From the NCBI GenBank assembly GCA_945910005.1, contig CAMDTW010000641.1, forward strand, positions 1,307,001 through 1,371,000: DNA of 64,000 nt, read 5' to 3'. Made by a program: the position numbers and the translations under genes. The stretch is from Isoperla grammatica (lineage: Eukaryota; Arthropoda; Insecta; Plecoptera; Perlodidae). This document shows, piece after piece, positions 12,728 to 25,110 of the stretch. Within the stretch, counting starts at the first letter, position 1. Each line of letters opens with the position of its first letter. Under the pieces are notes generated by a model, which worked only from the letters and a program-made list of their open reading frames with translations, was not told where the DNA came from and searched no databases.

Positions 12728-15505
12728 GCTTGTGACGGTGACTGTACTTGATAAACGCTGCGCTAAGTCAGTAAAAAAGAAAGCCACTACATGCAACATA
12801 TCAGGACAACGCATGTTTCCTTGCTTGTGACGGTGACTGTACTTGATAAACGCTGCGCTAAGTCAGTGACATGAAAGCCACTTCATGCAACATATAAGAA
12901 CAATGCATGTTTCCTCGCTTGTGAAGGTGACTTTACTTGATAAACCCTGCGCTAAGTCAGTGACATAAGAGCCACTTCATGCAACGTATGAGGACAATGC
13001 ATGTTTCCTCGCTTGTGACGGTGACTGTACTTGATAAACCCTGCGCTAAGTCAGTGACATGAAAGCCACTTCATGCAACATATGAGAACAACGCATGTTT
13101 CCTCGCTTGTGACGGTGACTGTACTTGATAAACCCTGCGCTAAGTAAGAAAGATGAAAGCCACTTCATGCAACATATGAGAACAACGCATGTTTCCTCGC
13201 TTGTGAAGGTGACTGTTTTTGATAAACCCTGCGCTAAGTCAGTGACATAGAAGCCACTACATGCAACATATGAGGACAACGCATGTTTCCTCGCTTGTGA
13301 CGGTGACTGTACTAGATAAACCCTGCGCTAAGTCAGTGACATAGAAGCCACTACATCCAACATATCAGGACAACGCATGTTTCCTTGCTTGTGACGGTGA
13401 CTGTACTTGATAAACCCTGCGCTAAGTCAGTGACATGAAAGCCACTTCATGCAACATATAAGAACAACGCATGTTTCCGCGCTTGTGAAGGTGACTGTAC
13501 TTGATAAACCCTGTGCTTAGTCAGTGACATAGAAGCCACTACATGCAACGTATGAGGAAAACGCATGTTTCCTCTATTGTGACGGTGACTGTACTTGATA
13601 AACCCTGCGCTAAGTCAGTGACATAAAAGCCACTACATGCAACATATCAGGACAAGGCATGTTTCCTTGCTAGTGACGGTGACTGTACTTGATAAACCCA
13701 GCGCTTTGTCAGTGACATAGAAGCCACTACATGTAACGTATGAGGACAACGCATGTTTCTTTGCTTGTGACGGTGACTGTACTTGATAAACCCTGCGCTA
13801 AGTCAGTGTCATAGAAGCCACTACATGCAACATATCAGGACAACGCATGTTTCCTTGCTTTTGACGGTGACTGTACTTGATAAACCCTGCGCTAAGTCAG
13901 TGACTTAGAAGCCACTACATGCAACATATCAGGACAACGCATGTTTCCTTGCTTGTTACGGTGACTGTACTTGATAAACCCTGCGCTAAGTCAGTGACAT
14001 AGAAGCCACTACATGCAACATATCAGGACAACGCATGTTTCCTTGCTTGTGACGGTGACTGTACTTGATAAACCCTGCGCTAAGTCAGTGACATAGAAGC
14101 CACTTCATGCAATATATGAGGACAACGCATGTTTCCTATATTGTGACGGTAACTGTACTTGATAAACCCTGCGCTATGTCAGTGACATGAAAGCCACTAC
14201 ATGCAACATATCAGGACAACGCATGTTTCCTCGCTTGAGCCGGTGACTGTACTCGATAAACCCTGCGCTAAGTCAGTGACATAGAAGCCACTACATGCAA
14301 CGTATCAGGACAACGCATGTTTCCTTGCTTGTGACGGTGACTGTACTCGATAAACCCTGTGCTAAGTCAGTGACATAGAAGCCACAACATGCAACGTATC
14401 AGGACACCGCATGTTTACTTGCTTGTGACGGTGACTGTACTTGATAAACCCTGCGCTAAGTCAGTGACATGAAAGCTACTACATGCAACATATGAGGACA
14501 ACGCATGTTTCCTCGCTTGTGATGGTGACTGTACTTGATAAACCCTGAGCTAAGTCAGTGACATGAAAGCCACTACATGCAACATATCAGAACAACGCAT
14601 GTTTCCTCGCTTGTGACGGTGACTGTACTTGATAAACCCTGAGCTAAGTCCGTGACATAGAAGCCACTACATGCAACATATCAGGACAACGCATGTTTCC
14701 TTGCTTGTGACGGTGACTGTACTTGATAAACCTTGCGCTAAGTCAGTGACATGAAGGCCACTACATGCAACATATCAGGACAACGCATGTTTCCTTGCTT
14801 GTGACGGTGACTGTACCTGATAAACCCTGCGCTTAGTCAGTGACATAGAAGCCACTACATGCAACATATCAGGAACACGCATGTTTCGTTGCTTGTGACG
14901 GTGACTGTACTTGATAAACCCTGCGCTAAGTCAGTGACATGAAAGCCACTTCATGCAACATATGAGAACAACGGATGTTTACTCGCTTGTGACGGTGACT
15001 GTACTTGATAAACCCTGCGCTAAGTCAGTGACATGAAAGCCACTTCATGCAACATTACAGAACAACGCATGTTTCCGCGCTTGTGAAGGTGACTGTACTT
15101 GATAAACCCTGCGCTAAGTCAGTGACATAGAAGCCACTACATGCAACGTATGAGGACAACGCATGTTTCCTCGCTTGTGAAGATGACTGTACTTGATAAA
15201 CCCTGCGCTAAGTCAGTGACATGAAAGCCACCTCATGCAATAAATGAGAACAACGCATGTTTCCTCGCTTGTGAAGGTGACTGTACTTGATTAACCCTGC
15301 GCTAAGTCAGTGACATGAAAGCCACTTCATGCAGCATATGAGGACAACTCATGGTTCCTCACTTGTGAAGGTGACTGTACTTAATAAACCCTGCACTAAG
15401 TCAGTGACATAGAAGCCACTACATGCAACGTATGAGGACAACGCATGTTTCCTCGCTTGTGACGGTGACTGTTCTTGATAAACTCTGCGCTAAGTCAGTG
15501 ACATA
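12728..15505. repeat. Third, diverged copy of the 2.5-4.9-kb segment
   Basis: The order of variants follows the segment beginning near 2.5 kb. The CTAAGTAAG variant is at 2926 and 13141 (offset 10215), GTGACTTAG at 3404 and 13901 (offset 10497), and AAGCTAC at 3882 and 14473 (offset 10591). The offset grows by 282 and then by 94 bp, exactly three and one monomers. The third copy therefore gained, or the first lost, whole units. The match ends near 15505, after the GTTCTTGATAAACTC variant shared with 4881. Confidence 0.8.
12738..12832 (+). repeat. Aberrant 95-bp monomer with an A-run
   Basis: Where other units read GTCAGTGACATGAAAG, this one reads GTCAGTAAAAAAGAAAG, giving a six-base A-run and one extra base. 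I saw no other copy with this form. It sits within about 15 bases of the right edge of the 4.4-kb duplication. It could be a scar at the exchange point or a consensus error in the assembly. Confidence 0.7.
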
Positions 15506-15657
15506 TAAGCCACTACATGCAACATATCAGGACAACGCATGTTTCCTCGCTTGTGACGGTGACTGTACTTGATAAACCATGCGCTTAGTCAGTGACATAG
15601 AAGCCACTTCATGCAACATTGAGGACAACGCATGTTTCCTCTTTTGTGACGGTGACT

Positions 15658-16943
15658 GTATTTGATAAACCCTGCGCTATGTCAGTGACATGAAAGCCAC
15701 TACATGCAACATATCAGGACAACGCATGTTTTCTCGCTTAGGACGGTGACTGTACTTTATAAACCCTGCGCTATGTCAGTGACATGAAAGCCACTACATG
15801 CAACATTTTAGGACAACGCATGTTTCCTCGCTTGTGACGGTGACTGTACTTGATAAACCCTGCGCTAAGTCAGTGACATAGAAGACACTACATGCAACAT
15901 ATCAGGACAACGCATGTTTCCTTGCTTGTGACGGTGACTGTACTTGATAAACCCTGCGCTAAGGCAGTGACATGAAAGCCACTACATGCAACGTATGAGG
16001 CCAACGCATGTTTCCTTGCTTGTGACGGTGACTGTACTTGATAAACCTTGCGCTAAGTCAGTGACATAGAAGCCACTTCATGCAAAGTATCAGGACAACG
16101 CATGTCTCCTTGCTTGTGACGGTGACTGTACTTGATAAACCTTTGACATAGAAGCCTCTACATGCAACGTATCAGGATAACGCATGTTTCCTTGCTTGTG
16201 ACGGTGACTGTACTTGATAAACCTTGCGCTAAGTCAGTGACATAGAAGCCACTCCATGCAACGTATGAGGACAACGCATGTTTCCTTGCTTGTGACGGTG
16301 ACTGTACTTAATAAACCCTGCGCTAAGTCAGTGACATGAAAGCCACTACATGCAACGTATGAGGACAACGCATGTTTCCTTGCTTGTGACGGTGACTGTA
16401 CATGATAAACCCTGCGCTAAGTCAGTGACATAGAAACCACTACATGCAACATATCAGGACAAGGCATGTTTTCTCGCTTGTGACGGTGATTGTACTTGAT
16501 AAACCCTGCGCTAAGTCAGTGACATAGAAGCCACTACATGCAACATATCAGGACAACTCATGTTTCCTCTATTGTGACGGTGACTGTACTTGATTTACCC
16601 TGCGCTAAGTCAGTGACATAGAAACCACTACATGCAACGTATGAGGACAACGCATGTTTCCTTGCTTGTGACAATGACTGTACTTGATAAACCCTGCAAA
16701 CGTCAGTGACATTGAAGCCACTACATGCAACGTATCAGGACAACGCATGTTTCCTCGCTTCTGACGGTGACTGTACTTGATAAACCTTGCGCTAAGTCAG
16801 TGACATAATAGCCACTTCATGCAACATATCAGGACAACGCATGTTTTCTCTATTGTGACGGTGACTGTACTTGATAAACCCTGCGCTAAGTCAGTGACAT
16901 GAAAGCCAGTTCATGCAACATATCAGGACAACGCATGTTTCCT
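15658..16943. repeat. Second copy of the 945-2230 block
   Basis: This block is colinear with 945-2230 at a constant offset of 14713 bp, using CCTTTGAC at 16140 and CTGCAAA at 16694 as anchors. Differences include CCTCTAC for CCACTTC near 16156 and TGACAATGAC near 16670. The 150 bases before it (15506-15657) are ordinary monomers, one of them shortened at AACATTGAGG near 15617. Confidence 0.8.
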
Positions 16944-18361
16944 TGCTTGTGACGGTGACTGTACTTGATAAACCCTGCGCTAAGTCAGTGACATAGAAGC
17001 CACTACATGCAACGTATCAGAACAACGCATGTTTCCTTGCTTGTGACGGTGACTGTACTTTACAAACCCTGCGCTAAGTTAGTGACATAGAAGCCACTAC
17101 ATGCAACGTATGAGGACAACGCATGTTTTCTTGCTTGTGACGGTGACTGGACTTGATAAACCCTGCGCTAAGTCAGTGACATAGAAGCCACTACATTCAA
17201 CATATCAGGACAACGCATGTTTCCTTGCTTGTGACGGTCACTGTACTTGATAAACCCTGCGCTAAGTCAGTGACATGAAAGCCACTTCATGGAACGTATG
17301 AGGACAACGCATGTTTCCTTGCTTGTGACGGTGACTGTACTTGATAAACCCTGCGCTATGTCAGTGACATGAAAGCAACTACATGCAACATATCAGGACA
17401 ACGCATGTTTCCTTGCTTGTGACGGTGACTTTACTTGATAAACCCTGCGCTGAGTCAGTGATATAGAAGCCACTACATGCAACATATCAGGACAACGCAT
17501 GTTTCCTTGCTTGTGACGGTGACTGTACTTGATAAACCCTGCGCTATGTCAGTGACATAGAAGCCACTACATGCAACGTATGAGGACAACGCATGTTTCC
17601 TTGCTTGTGACGGTGACTGTACTTGATAAACCTTGCGCTAAGTCAGTGACATAGAAGCCACTTCATGCAACGTATCAGGACAACGCATGTCTCCTTGCTT
17701 GTGACGGTGACTGTACTTGATAAACCTTTGACATAGAAGCCACAACATGCAACGTATCAGGACAACGCATGTTTCCTTGCTTGTGACGGTGACTGTACTT
17801 GATAAACCTTGCGCTAAGTCAGGGACATAGAAGCCACTACATGCAACGTATGAGGACAACGCATGTTTCCTTGCTTGTGACGGTGACTGTACTTGATAAA
17901 CCCTGCGTCAAGTCAGTGACATGATAGCCACTACATGCAACGTATGAGGACAACGCATGTTTCCTTGCTTGTGACGGTAACTGTACTTGATAAACCCTGC
18001 GTAAGTCAGTGACATAGAAGCCACTACATGCAACGTATCAGGACAACGCATGTTTCTTTGCTTCTGACGGTGACTGTACTTGATAAACCCTGCGCTAAGT
18101 CAGTGGCATAGAAGCCACTTCATGCAACATATCAGGACAACGCATGTTTTCTCTATTGTGACGGTGACTGTACTTGATAAACCCTGCGCTAAGTCAGTGA
18201 CATGAAAGCCAGTTCATACAACATATCAGGACAACGCATGTTTCCTTGCTTGTGACGGTGACTGTACTTGATAAACCCTGCGCTAAGTCAGTGACATAGA
18301 AGCCACTACATGCAACGTATCAGAACAACGCATGTTTCCTTGCTTGTGACGGTGACTGTAC
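16140..18361. repeat. Imperfect 1.3-1.6-kb duplication at the left/central boundary
   Basis: The segment starting at the 82-bp unit at 16140 is repeated from the 82-bp unit at 17725. The offset is 1585 bp at first and 1303 bp after a difference of three monomers (282 bp). Anchors at 1303 bp are the shortened CTGC variant at 16694 and 17997, GCCAGTTCAT at 16905 and 18208, and TTTACAAAC at 17059 and 18362. In the second copy the latter reads TTTACAAACTTTG, the form that opens later central-zone repeats. Confidence 0.78.
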
Positions 18362-19762
18362 TTTACAAACTTTGCGCTAAGTCAGTGACATAGAAGCCAC
18401 TACATGCAACGTATGAGGACAACGAATGTTTTCTTGCTTGTGACGGTGACTGGACTTGATAAACCCTGCGCTAAGTCAGTGACATAGAAGCCACTACATT
18501 CAACATATCAGGACAACGCATGTTTCCTTGCTTGTGACGGTCACTGTACTTGATAAACCCTGCGCTTAGTCAGTGACATGCAAGCCACTACATGGAACGT
18601 ATGAGGACAACGCATGTTTCCTTGCTTGTGACGGTGACTGTACTTGATAAACCCTGCGCTATGTCAGTGACATGAAAGCCACTACATGCAACATATCAGG
18701 ACAACGCATGTTTTCTTGCTTGTGACGGTGACTTTACTTGATAAACCCTGCGCTGAGTCAGTGACATAGAAGCCACTACATGCAACATATCAGGACCACG
18801 CATGTTTCCTTGCTTGTGACGGTCACTGTACTTGATAAACCCTGCGCTATGTCAGTGACATGAAAGCCACTACATGCAACATATCAGGACAACGCATGTT
18901 TCCTCGCTTGTGACGGTGACTGTACATGATAAACCCTGCGCTAAGTCAGTGACATAAAAGCCACTACATGCAACATATCAGGACAACGCATGTTTCCTTG
19001 CTTGTGACGGTCACTGTACTTGATAAACCCTTCGCTAAGTCAGTGACATGAAAGCCACTACATGCAACATATCAGGACAACGCATGTTTCCTTGCTTGTG
19101 ACGGTGACTGTACTTGATAAAACCCTGCGCTAAGTCAGTGACATAGAAGCTACTACATGCAACGTATGAGGACAACGCATGTTTCCTTGCTTGTGACCTT
19201 GACTGTACTTGATAAACCCTGCGCTAAGTCAGTGACATGAAAGCCACTACATGCAACGTATGAGGACAACGCATGTTTCCTTGCTTGTGACGGTGACTGT
19301 ACTTGATAAACCCTGCGCTAAGTCAGTGACATAGAAGCCACTACATGCAACATATCAGGACTACTCATGTTTCCTTGCTTGTGACGGTCACTGTACTTTA
19401 TAAACCCTGCGCTAAGTCAGTGACATGAAAGCCACTACATGCAACGTATGAGGACAACTCATGTTTCCTTGCTTGTGACGGTGACGTTACTTGATAAACC
19501 CTGCGCTAAGTCAGTGACATGAAAGCCCCTACATGCAACGTGTCAGGACATTGCATGTTTTCTTGCTTGTGACGGTGACTGTACTTGATAAACCCTGCGC
19601 TAAGTCAGTGACATAGAAGCCACTACATGCAACGTATGAGGACAACGCATGTTTCCTTGCTTGTGACGGTGACTGTACTTGATAAACCCTACGCTTAGTC
19701 AGTGACATAGAAGCCACTACATGCAACGTATGAGGACAACGCATGTTTCCTTGCTTGTGACG

Positions 19763-19856
19763 GTGACTGTACTTGACAAACCCTGCGCTAAGTCCGTGAC
19801 ATAGAAGCCACTATATGCAACTTAGGAGGACAACGCATGTTTCCTTGCTTGTGACG
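19763..19856 (+). repeat. TTAGGAGG marker monomer (unit phase marker)
   Basis: This monomer reads TATATGCAACTTAGGAGG in place of the usual ACATGCAACGTATGAGG and also carries GTCCGTGAC. It occurs once per large unit, with CTTAGG at 19821, 26478, 33135, 44190 and 52303, and nowhere in the left zone. Because it is single-copy per unit I use it to phase the 6657-bp repeat. It is otherwise a normal 94-bp unit. Confidence 0.92.
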
Positions 19857-20232
19857 GTGACTGTACTTGATAAACCCTGCGCTTAGTCAGTGACATGAAA
19901 GCCACTTCATGCAACATATCAGGACAACGCATGTTTCCTTGCTTGTGACGTTGACTGTACTTGATAAACCCTGCGCTTAGTCAGTGACATAGAAGCCACT
20001 ACATGCAACATATCAGGACAACGCATGTTTCCTTGCTTGTGACGGTGACTGTACTTGATAAACCCTGCGCTAAGTCAGTGACTTTGAAGCCACTACATGC
20101 AACATATCAGGACAACGCATGTTTCCTTGCTTGTGACGGTGACTGTACTTGATTAACCCTGCGCTAAGTCAGTGACATAGAAGCCACTTCATGCAACATA
20201 TCAGGACAACGCATGTTTCCTTGCTTGTGACG

Positions 20233-20323
20233 GTGACTGTACTTGATAAACCCTGCGCTATGTCAATGACATAGAAGCCACTACATGCAACGTATGACAA
20301 CGCATGTTTCTTTGCTTGTGACG
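20233..20323 (+). repeat. 91-bp monomer subtype (3-bp deletion)
   Basis: The bases GAGGACAACG read GACAACG here, a 3-bp loss that gives a 91-bp unit, followed by TTTCTTTGC. The form recurs many times in the central and right zones, for example CGTATGAC at 20291, 23096, 33605 and 34260 and again near 47.4, 47.6, 48.2, 52.8, 55.6 and 61.2 kb. It is absent from the left zone. The usual next unit carries ACCATGCGC. Confidence 0.92.
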
Positions 20324-20887
20324 GTGACTGTACTTGATAAACCATGCGCTAAGTCAGTGACATAGAAGCCACTACATGCAACATATCAGGACAACGCATG
20401 TTTCCTTGCTTGTGACGGTGACTGTACTTGACAAACCTTGCGCTAAGTCAGTGACATAGAAGCCACTACATGCAACGTATGAGGACAACGCATGTTTCCT
20501 CTATTGTGACGGTGACTGTTCTTGATAAACCCTGCGCTAAGTCAGTGACGTAGAAGCCACTACATGCAACGTATGAGGACAACGCATGTTTTCTTGCTTG
20601 TGACGGTGACTGTACTTGATAAACCCTGCGCTAAGTCAGTGACATAGAAGCCACTACATGCAACGTATGAGGACAACGCATGTTTCCTTGCTTGTGACGG
20701 TGACTGTACTTGATAATTCCTGCGCTAAGTCAGTGACATAAAAGCCACTACATGAAACATATCAGGACAACGCATGTTTCCCTGCTTGTGACGGTGACTG
20801 TACTTGATAAACCTTGCGCTAAGTCAAAGACATGAAGGCCACTTCATGCAACATATCAGGACAACGCATGTTTCCTTGCTTGTGACG

Positions 20888-20981
20888 GTGACTGTACTTG
20901 ATAAACCCTGCGGTTAGTCAGTGACCTAGAAGCCACTACATGCAACATATCAGGACAACGCATGTTTCGTTGCTTGTGACG
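20888..20981 (+). repeat. CGGTTAG / GACCTAG marker monomer
   Basis: This monomer has CTGCGGTTAGTCAG and GACCTAG, two changes that travel together, plus TTTCGTTGC at its end. CGGTTAG starts at 20911, 23716, 27568, 30279, 34880, 37591, 38623, 41334, 45280, 48986, 53393, 56198 and 61711. The intervals (2805, 3852, 2711, 4601, 2711, 1032, 2711, 3946, 3706, 4407, 2805, 5513) chart the duplications in the central zone. A related unit without GACCTAG occurs near 7045 and 11447. Confidence 0.93.
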
Positions 20982-21169
20982 GTGACTGTACTTGATAAAC
21001 CCTGCGCTAAGTCAGTGACATGAAAGCCACTTCATGCAACATATGAGAACAACGCATGTTTCCTTGCTTGTGACGGTGACTGTACTTGATAAACCCTGCG
21101 CTAAGTCAGTGACATAGAAGCCACTACATGCAACATATGAGTACAACGCATGTTTCCTCGCTTGTGACG

Positions 21170-21262
21170 GTGACTGTACTTGATAACCCTGCGCTAAGTC
21201 AGTGACATAGAAGCCACTACATGCAACATATCAGGACAACGCATGTTTCCTTGCTTGTGACG
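21170..21262 (+). repeat. 93-bp monomer subtype (GATAACCC)
   Basis: One A is missing from GATAAACCC. The form follows a GAGTACAAC unit and stays linked to it, so the pair behaves as one marker, for example near 21184, 23989, 27841, 30550, 35153, 37861, 38237, 38894 and 61981. The linkage shows that blocks of several monomers, not single monomers, are the unit of copying. Confidence 0.9.
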
Positions 21263-21638
21263 GTGACTGTACTTGATAAACCCTGCGCTGAGTCAGTGAC
21301 ATGAAAGCCACTTCATGCAACATATGAGAACAACGCATGTTTCCTCGCTTGTGACGGTGACTGTACTTGATAAACGCTGCGCTAAGTCAGTGACATGAAA
21401 GCCACTACATGCAACATATAAGGACAACGCATGTTTCCTTGCTTGTGACGGTGACTGTACTTGATAAACCCTGCGCTGAGTCAGTGACATGAAAGCCACT
21501 TCATGCAACATATGAGAACAACGCATGTTTCCTCGCTTGTGACGGTGACTGTACTTGATAAACGCTGCGCTAAGTCAGTGACATGAAAGCCACTTCATGC
21601 AACATATGAGAACAACGCATGTTTCCTCGCTTGTGAAG

Positions 21639-21733
21639 GTGACTGTACTTGATAAACCCTGCGCTAAGTCAGTGACATAGAAGCCACTACATGCAACGTA
21701 TGAGGACAATGCATGTTTCCTCGCTTGTGGCGG
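21639..21733 (+). repeat. 95-bp monomer subtype (GGCGGGTGAC end)
   Basis: The end of the unit reads GTGGCGGGTGAC instead of GTGACGGTGAC, a one-base gain with an A-to-G change, giving 95 bp. It is linked to an AATGCATG variant in the same unit. It recurs through the central and right zones, for example near 24534, 28386, 31097, 35698, 39440, 42150, 46097, 49803, 50181, 54209, 62528, 62905 and 63836. One copy near 57016 has TTGCGGGTGAC. Confidence 0.92.
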
Positions 21734-22943
21734 GTGACTGTACTTGATAAACCCTGCGCTAAGTCAGTGACATGAAAGCCACTTCATGCAACATATGAGA
21801 ACAACGCATGTTTCCTCGCTTGTGACGGTGACTGTACTTGATAAACCCTGCGCTAAGTCAGTGACATAGAAGCCACTACATGCAACGTATCAGAACAACG
21901 CATGTTTCCTTGCTTGTGACGGTGACTGTACTTTACAAACCCTGCGCTAAGTCAGTGACACTGAAGCCACTACATGCAACGTATGAGGACAACGCATGTT
22001 TTCTTGCTTGTGACGGTGACTGGACTTGATAAACCCTGCGCTAAGTCAGTGACATAGAAGCCACAACATTCAACATATCAGGACAACGCATGTTTCCTTG
22101 CTTGTGACGGTCACTGTACTTGATAAACCCTGCGCTAAGTCAGTGACATGAAAGCCACTACATGGAACGTATGAGGACAACGCATGTTTCCTTGCTTGTG
22201 ACGGTGACTGTACTTGATAAACCCTGCGCTATGTCAGTGACAAGAAAGCAACTACATGCAACATATCAGGACAACGCATGTTTCCTTGCTTGTGACGGTG
22301 ACTTTACTTGATAAACCCTGCGCTGAGTCAGTGATATAGAAGCCACTACATGCAACATATCAGGACAACGCATGTTTCCTTGCTTGTGACGGTGACTGTA
22401 CTTGATAAACCCTGCGCTATGTCAGTGACATAGAAGCAACAACATGCAACGTATGAGGACAACGCATGTTTCCTTGCTTGTGACGGTGACTGTACTTGAT
22501 AAACCTTGCGCTAAGTCAGTGACATAGAAGCCACTTCATGCAACGTATCAGGACAACGCATGTCTCCTTGCTTGTGACGGTGACTGTACTTGATAAACCT
22601 TTGACAAAGAAGCCACTACATGCAACGTATCAGGACAACGCATGTTTCCTTGCTTGTGACGGTGACTGTACTTGATAAACCTTGCGCTAAGTCAGTGACA
22701 TAGAAGCCACTACATGCAACGTATGAGGACAACGCATGTTTCCTTGCTTGAGACGGTTACTGTACTTGATAAACCCTGCGCTAAGTCAGTGACATGAAAG
22801 CCACTACATGCAACATATCAGGACAACGCATGTTTCCTCGCTTGTGACGGTGACTGTACATGATAAACCCTGCGCTAAGTCAGTGACATAATAGCCACTA
22901 CATGCAACGTATCAAGACAACGCATGTTTCCTTGCTTGTGACG

Positions 22944-25110
22944 GTGACTGTACTTGATAAACCCTGCGCTAAGTCAGTGACATAGAAGCCACTACATGCA
23001 ACATATCAGGACAACGCATGTTTCCTTGCTTGTGACGGTGACTGTACTTGATAAACCCTGCGCTATGTCAATGACATAAGAGCCACTACATGCAACGTAT
23101 GACAACGCATGTTTCTTTGCTTGTGACGGTGACTGTACTTGATTAACCATGCGCTAAGTCAGTGACATAGAAGCCACTACATGCAACATATCAGGACAAC
23201 GCATGTTTCCTTGCTTGTGACGGTGACTGTACTTGACAAACCTTGCGCTAAGTCAGTGACATAGAAGCCACTACATGCAACGTATGAGGACAACGCATGT
23301 TTCCTCTATTGTGACGGTGACTGTTCTTGATAAACCCTGCGCTAAGTCAGTGACGTAGAAGCCACTACATGCAACGTATGAGGACAACGCATGTTTTCTT
23401 GCTTGTGACGGTGACTGTACTTGATAAACCCTGCGCTAAGTCAGTGACATAGAACCCACTACATGCAACGTATGAGGACAACGCATGTTTCCTTGCTTGT
23501 GACGGTGACTGTACTTGATAATTCCTGCGCTAAGTCAGTGACATAAAAGCCACTACATGAAACATATCAGGACAACGCATGTTTCCCTGCTTGTGACGGT
23601 GACTGTACTTGATAAACTTTGCGCTAAGTCAAAGACATGAAGGCCACTTCATGCAACATATCAGGACAACGCATGTTTCCTTGCTTGTGACGGTGACTGT
23701 ACTTGATAAACCCTGCGGTTAGTCAGTGACCTAGAAGCCACTACATGCAACATATCAGGACAACGCATGTTTCGTTGCTTGTGACGGTGACTGTACTTGA
23801 TAAACCCTGCGCTAAGTCAGTGACATGAAAGCCACTTCATGCAACATATGAGAACAACGCATGTTTCCTTGCTTGTGACGGTGACTGTACTTGATAAACC
23901 CTGCGCTAAGTCAGTGACATAGAAGCCACTACATGCAACATATGAGTACAACGCATGTTTCCTCGCTTGTGACGGTGACTGTACTTGATAACCCTGCGCT
24001 AAGTCAGTGACATAGAAGCCACTACATGCAACATATCAGGACAACGCATGTTTCCTTGCTTGTGACGGTGACTGTACTTGATAAACCCTGCGCTGAGTCA
24101 GTGACATGAAAGCCACTTCATGCAACATATGAGAACAACGCATGTTTCCTCGCTTGTGACGGTGACTGTACTTGATAAACGCTGCGCTAAGTCAGTGACA
24201 TGAAAGCCACTACATGCAACATATCAGGAAAACGCATGTTTCCTTGCTTGTGACGGTGACTGTACTTGATAAACCCTGCGCTGAGTCAGTGACATGAAAG
24301 CCACTTCATGCAACATATGAGAACAACGCATGTTTCCTCGCTTGTGACGGTGACTGTACTTGATAAACGCTGCGCTAAGTCAGTGACATGAAAGCCACTT
24401 CATGCAACATATGAGAACAACGCATGTTTCCTCGCTTGTGAAGGTAACTGTACTTGATAAACCCTGCGCTAAGTCAGTGACATAGAAGCCACTACATGCA
24501 ACGTATGAGGACAATGCATGTTTCCTCGCTTGTGGCGGGTGACTGTACTTGATAAACCCTGCGCTAAGTCAGTGACATGAAAGCCACTTCATGCAACATA
24601 TGAGAATAACGCATGTTTCCTCGCTTGTGACGGTGACTGTACTTGATAAACCCTGCGCTAAGTCAGTGACATAGAAGCCACTACATGCAACGTATCAGAA
24701 CAACGCATGTTTCCTTGCTTGTGACGGTGACTGTACTTTACAAACCCTGCGCTAAGTCAGTGACATAGAAGCCACTACATGCAACGTATGAGGACAACGC
24801 ATGTTTTCTTGCTTGTGACGGTGACTGGACTTGATAAACCCTGCGCTAAGTCAGTGACATAGAAGCCACAACATTCAACATATCAGGACAACGCATGTTT
24901 CCTTGCTTGTGACGGTCACTGTACTTGATAAACCCTGCGCTAAGTCAGTGACATGAAAGCCACTACATGGAACGTATGAGGACAACGCATGTTTCCTTGC
25001 TTGTGACGGTGACTGTACTTGATAAACCCTGCGCTATGTCAGTGACAAGAAAGCAACTACATGCAACATATCAGGACAACGCATGTTTCCTTGCTTGTGA
25101 CGGTGACTGT
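22944..25110. repeat. Internal duplication in U1, right copy
   Basis: This is the right-hand partner of 20139-22305. It is recognised by the CATAAGAG and GATTAACCATG forms near 23077-23150. It ends at an abrupt join near 25113, where the AGAAAGCAACTAC monomer passes directly into TTTACAAACTTTG. In the left copy the same monomer is followed by GACTTTACTTG. The join is the boundary at which the unit restarts. Confidence 0.83.

Larger units (their letters stand above)
1..18361. repeat. Left zone: satellite with 4.4-kb and 14.7-kb recurrences
   Basis: This zone lacks the central-zone markers: the TTAGGAGG unit, the 91-bp GTATGACAAC unit and the 95-bp GGCGGGTGAC unit. It is rich in a subtype with GAAAG after position 40, T at 51, GAGAAC at 64-69 and often GAAGG or CTCGCTT at the end. 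Several long segments recur inside it, listed separately. The right edge is set at 18362, where the TTTACAAACTTTG unit that opens the recurring central pattern first appears. The edge is a descriptive choice, because 17.7-18.4 kb shares features with both sides. Confidence 0.75.
20139..22305. repeat. Internal duplication in U1, left copy
   Basis: This 2167-bp stretch recurs at 22944-25110, exactly 2805 bp downstream. Anchors are the 91-bp unit (CGTATGAC at 20291 and 23096), the CGGTTAG unit (20911 and 23716) and TTTACAAAC (21932 and 24737). About 640 bp separate the copies (22306-22943), including one 82-bp unit. Copies differ by small changes such as CATAGAAG against CATAAGAG beside the 91-bp unit, which lets left and right copies be told apart in later units. 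Confidence 0.85.

Noticed and set aside
20951..20985. CENP-B box, suggested by TTTCGTTG in some monomers
   Set aside because: The start resembles the box, but the required A and the CGGG at fixed spacing are not there. The CGGG in the 95-bp subtype is in a different unit and spacing.
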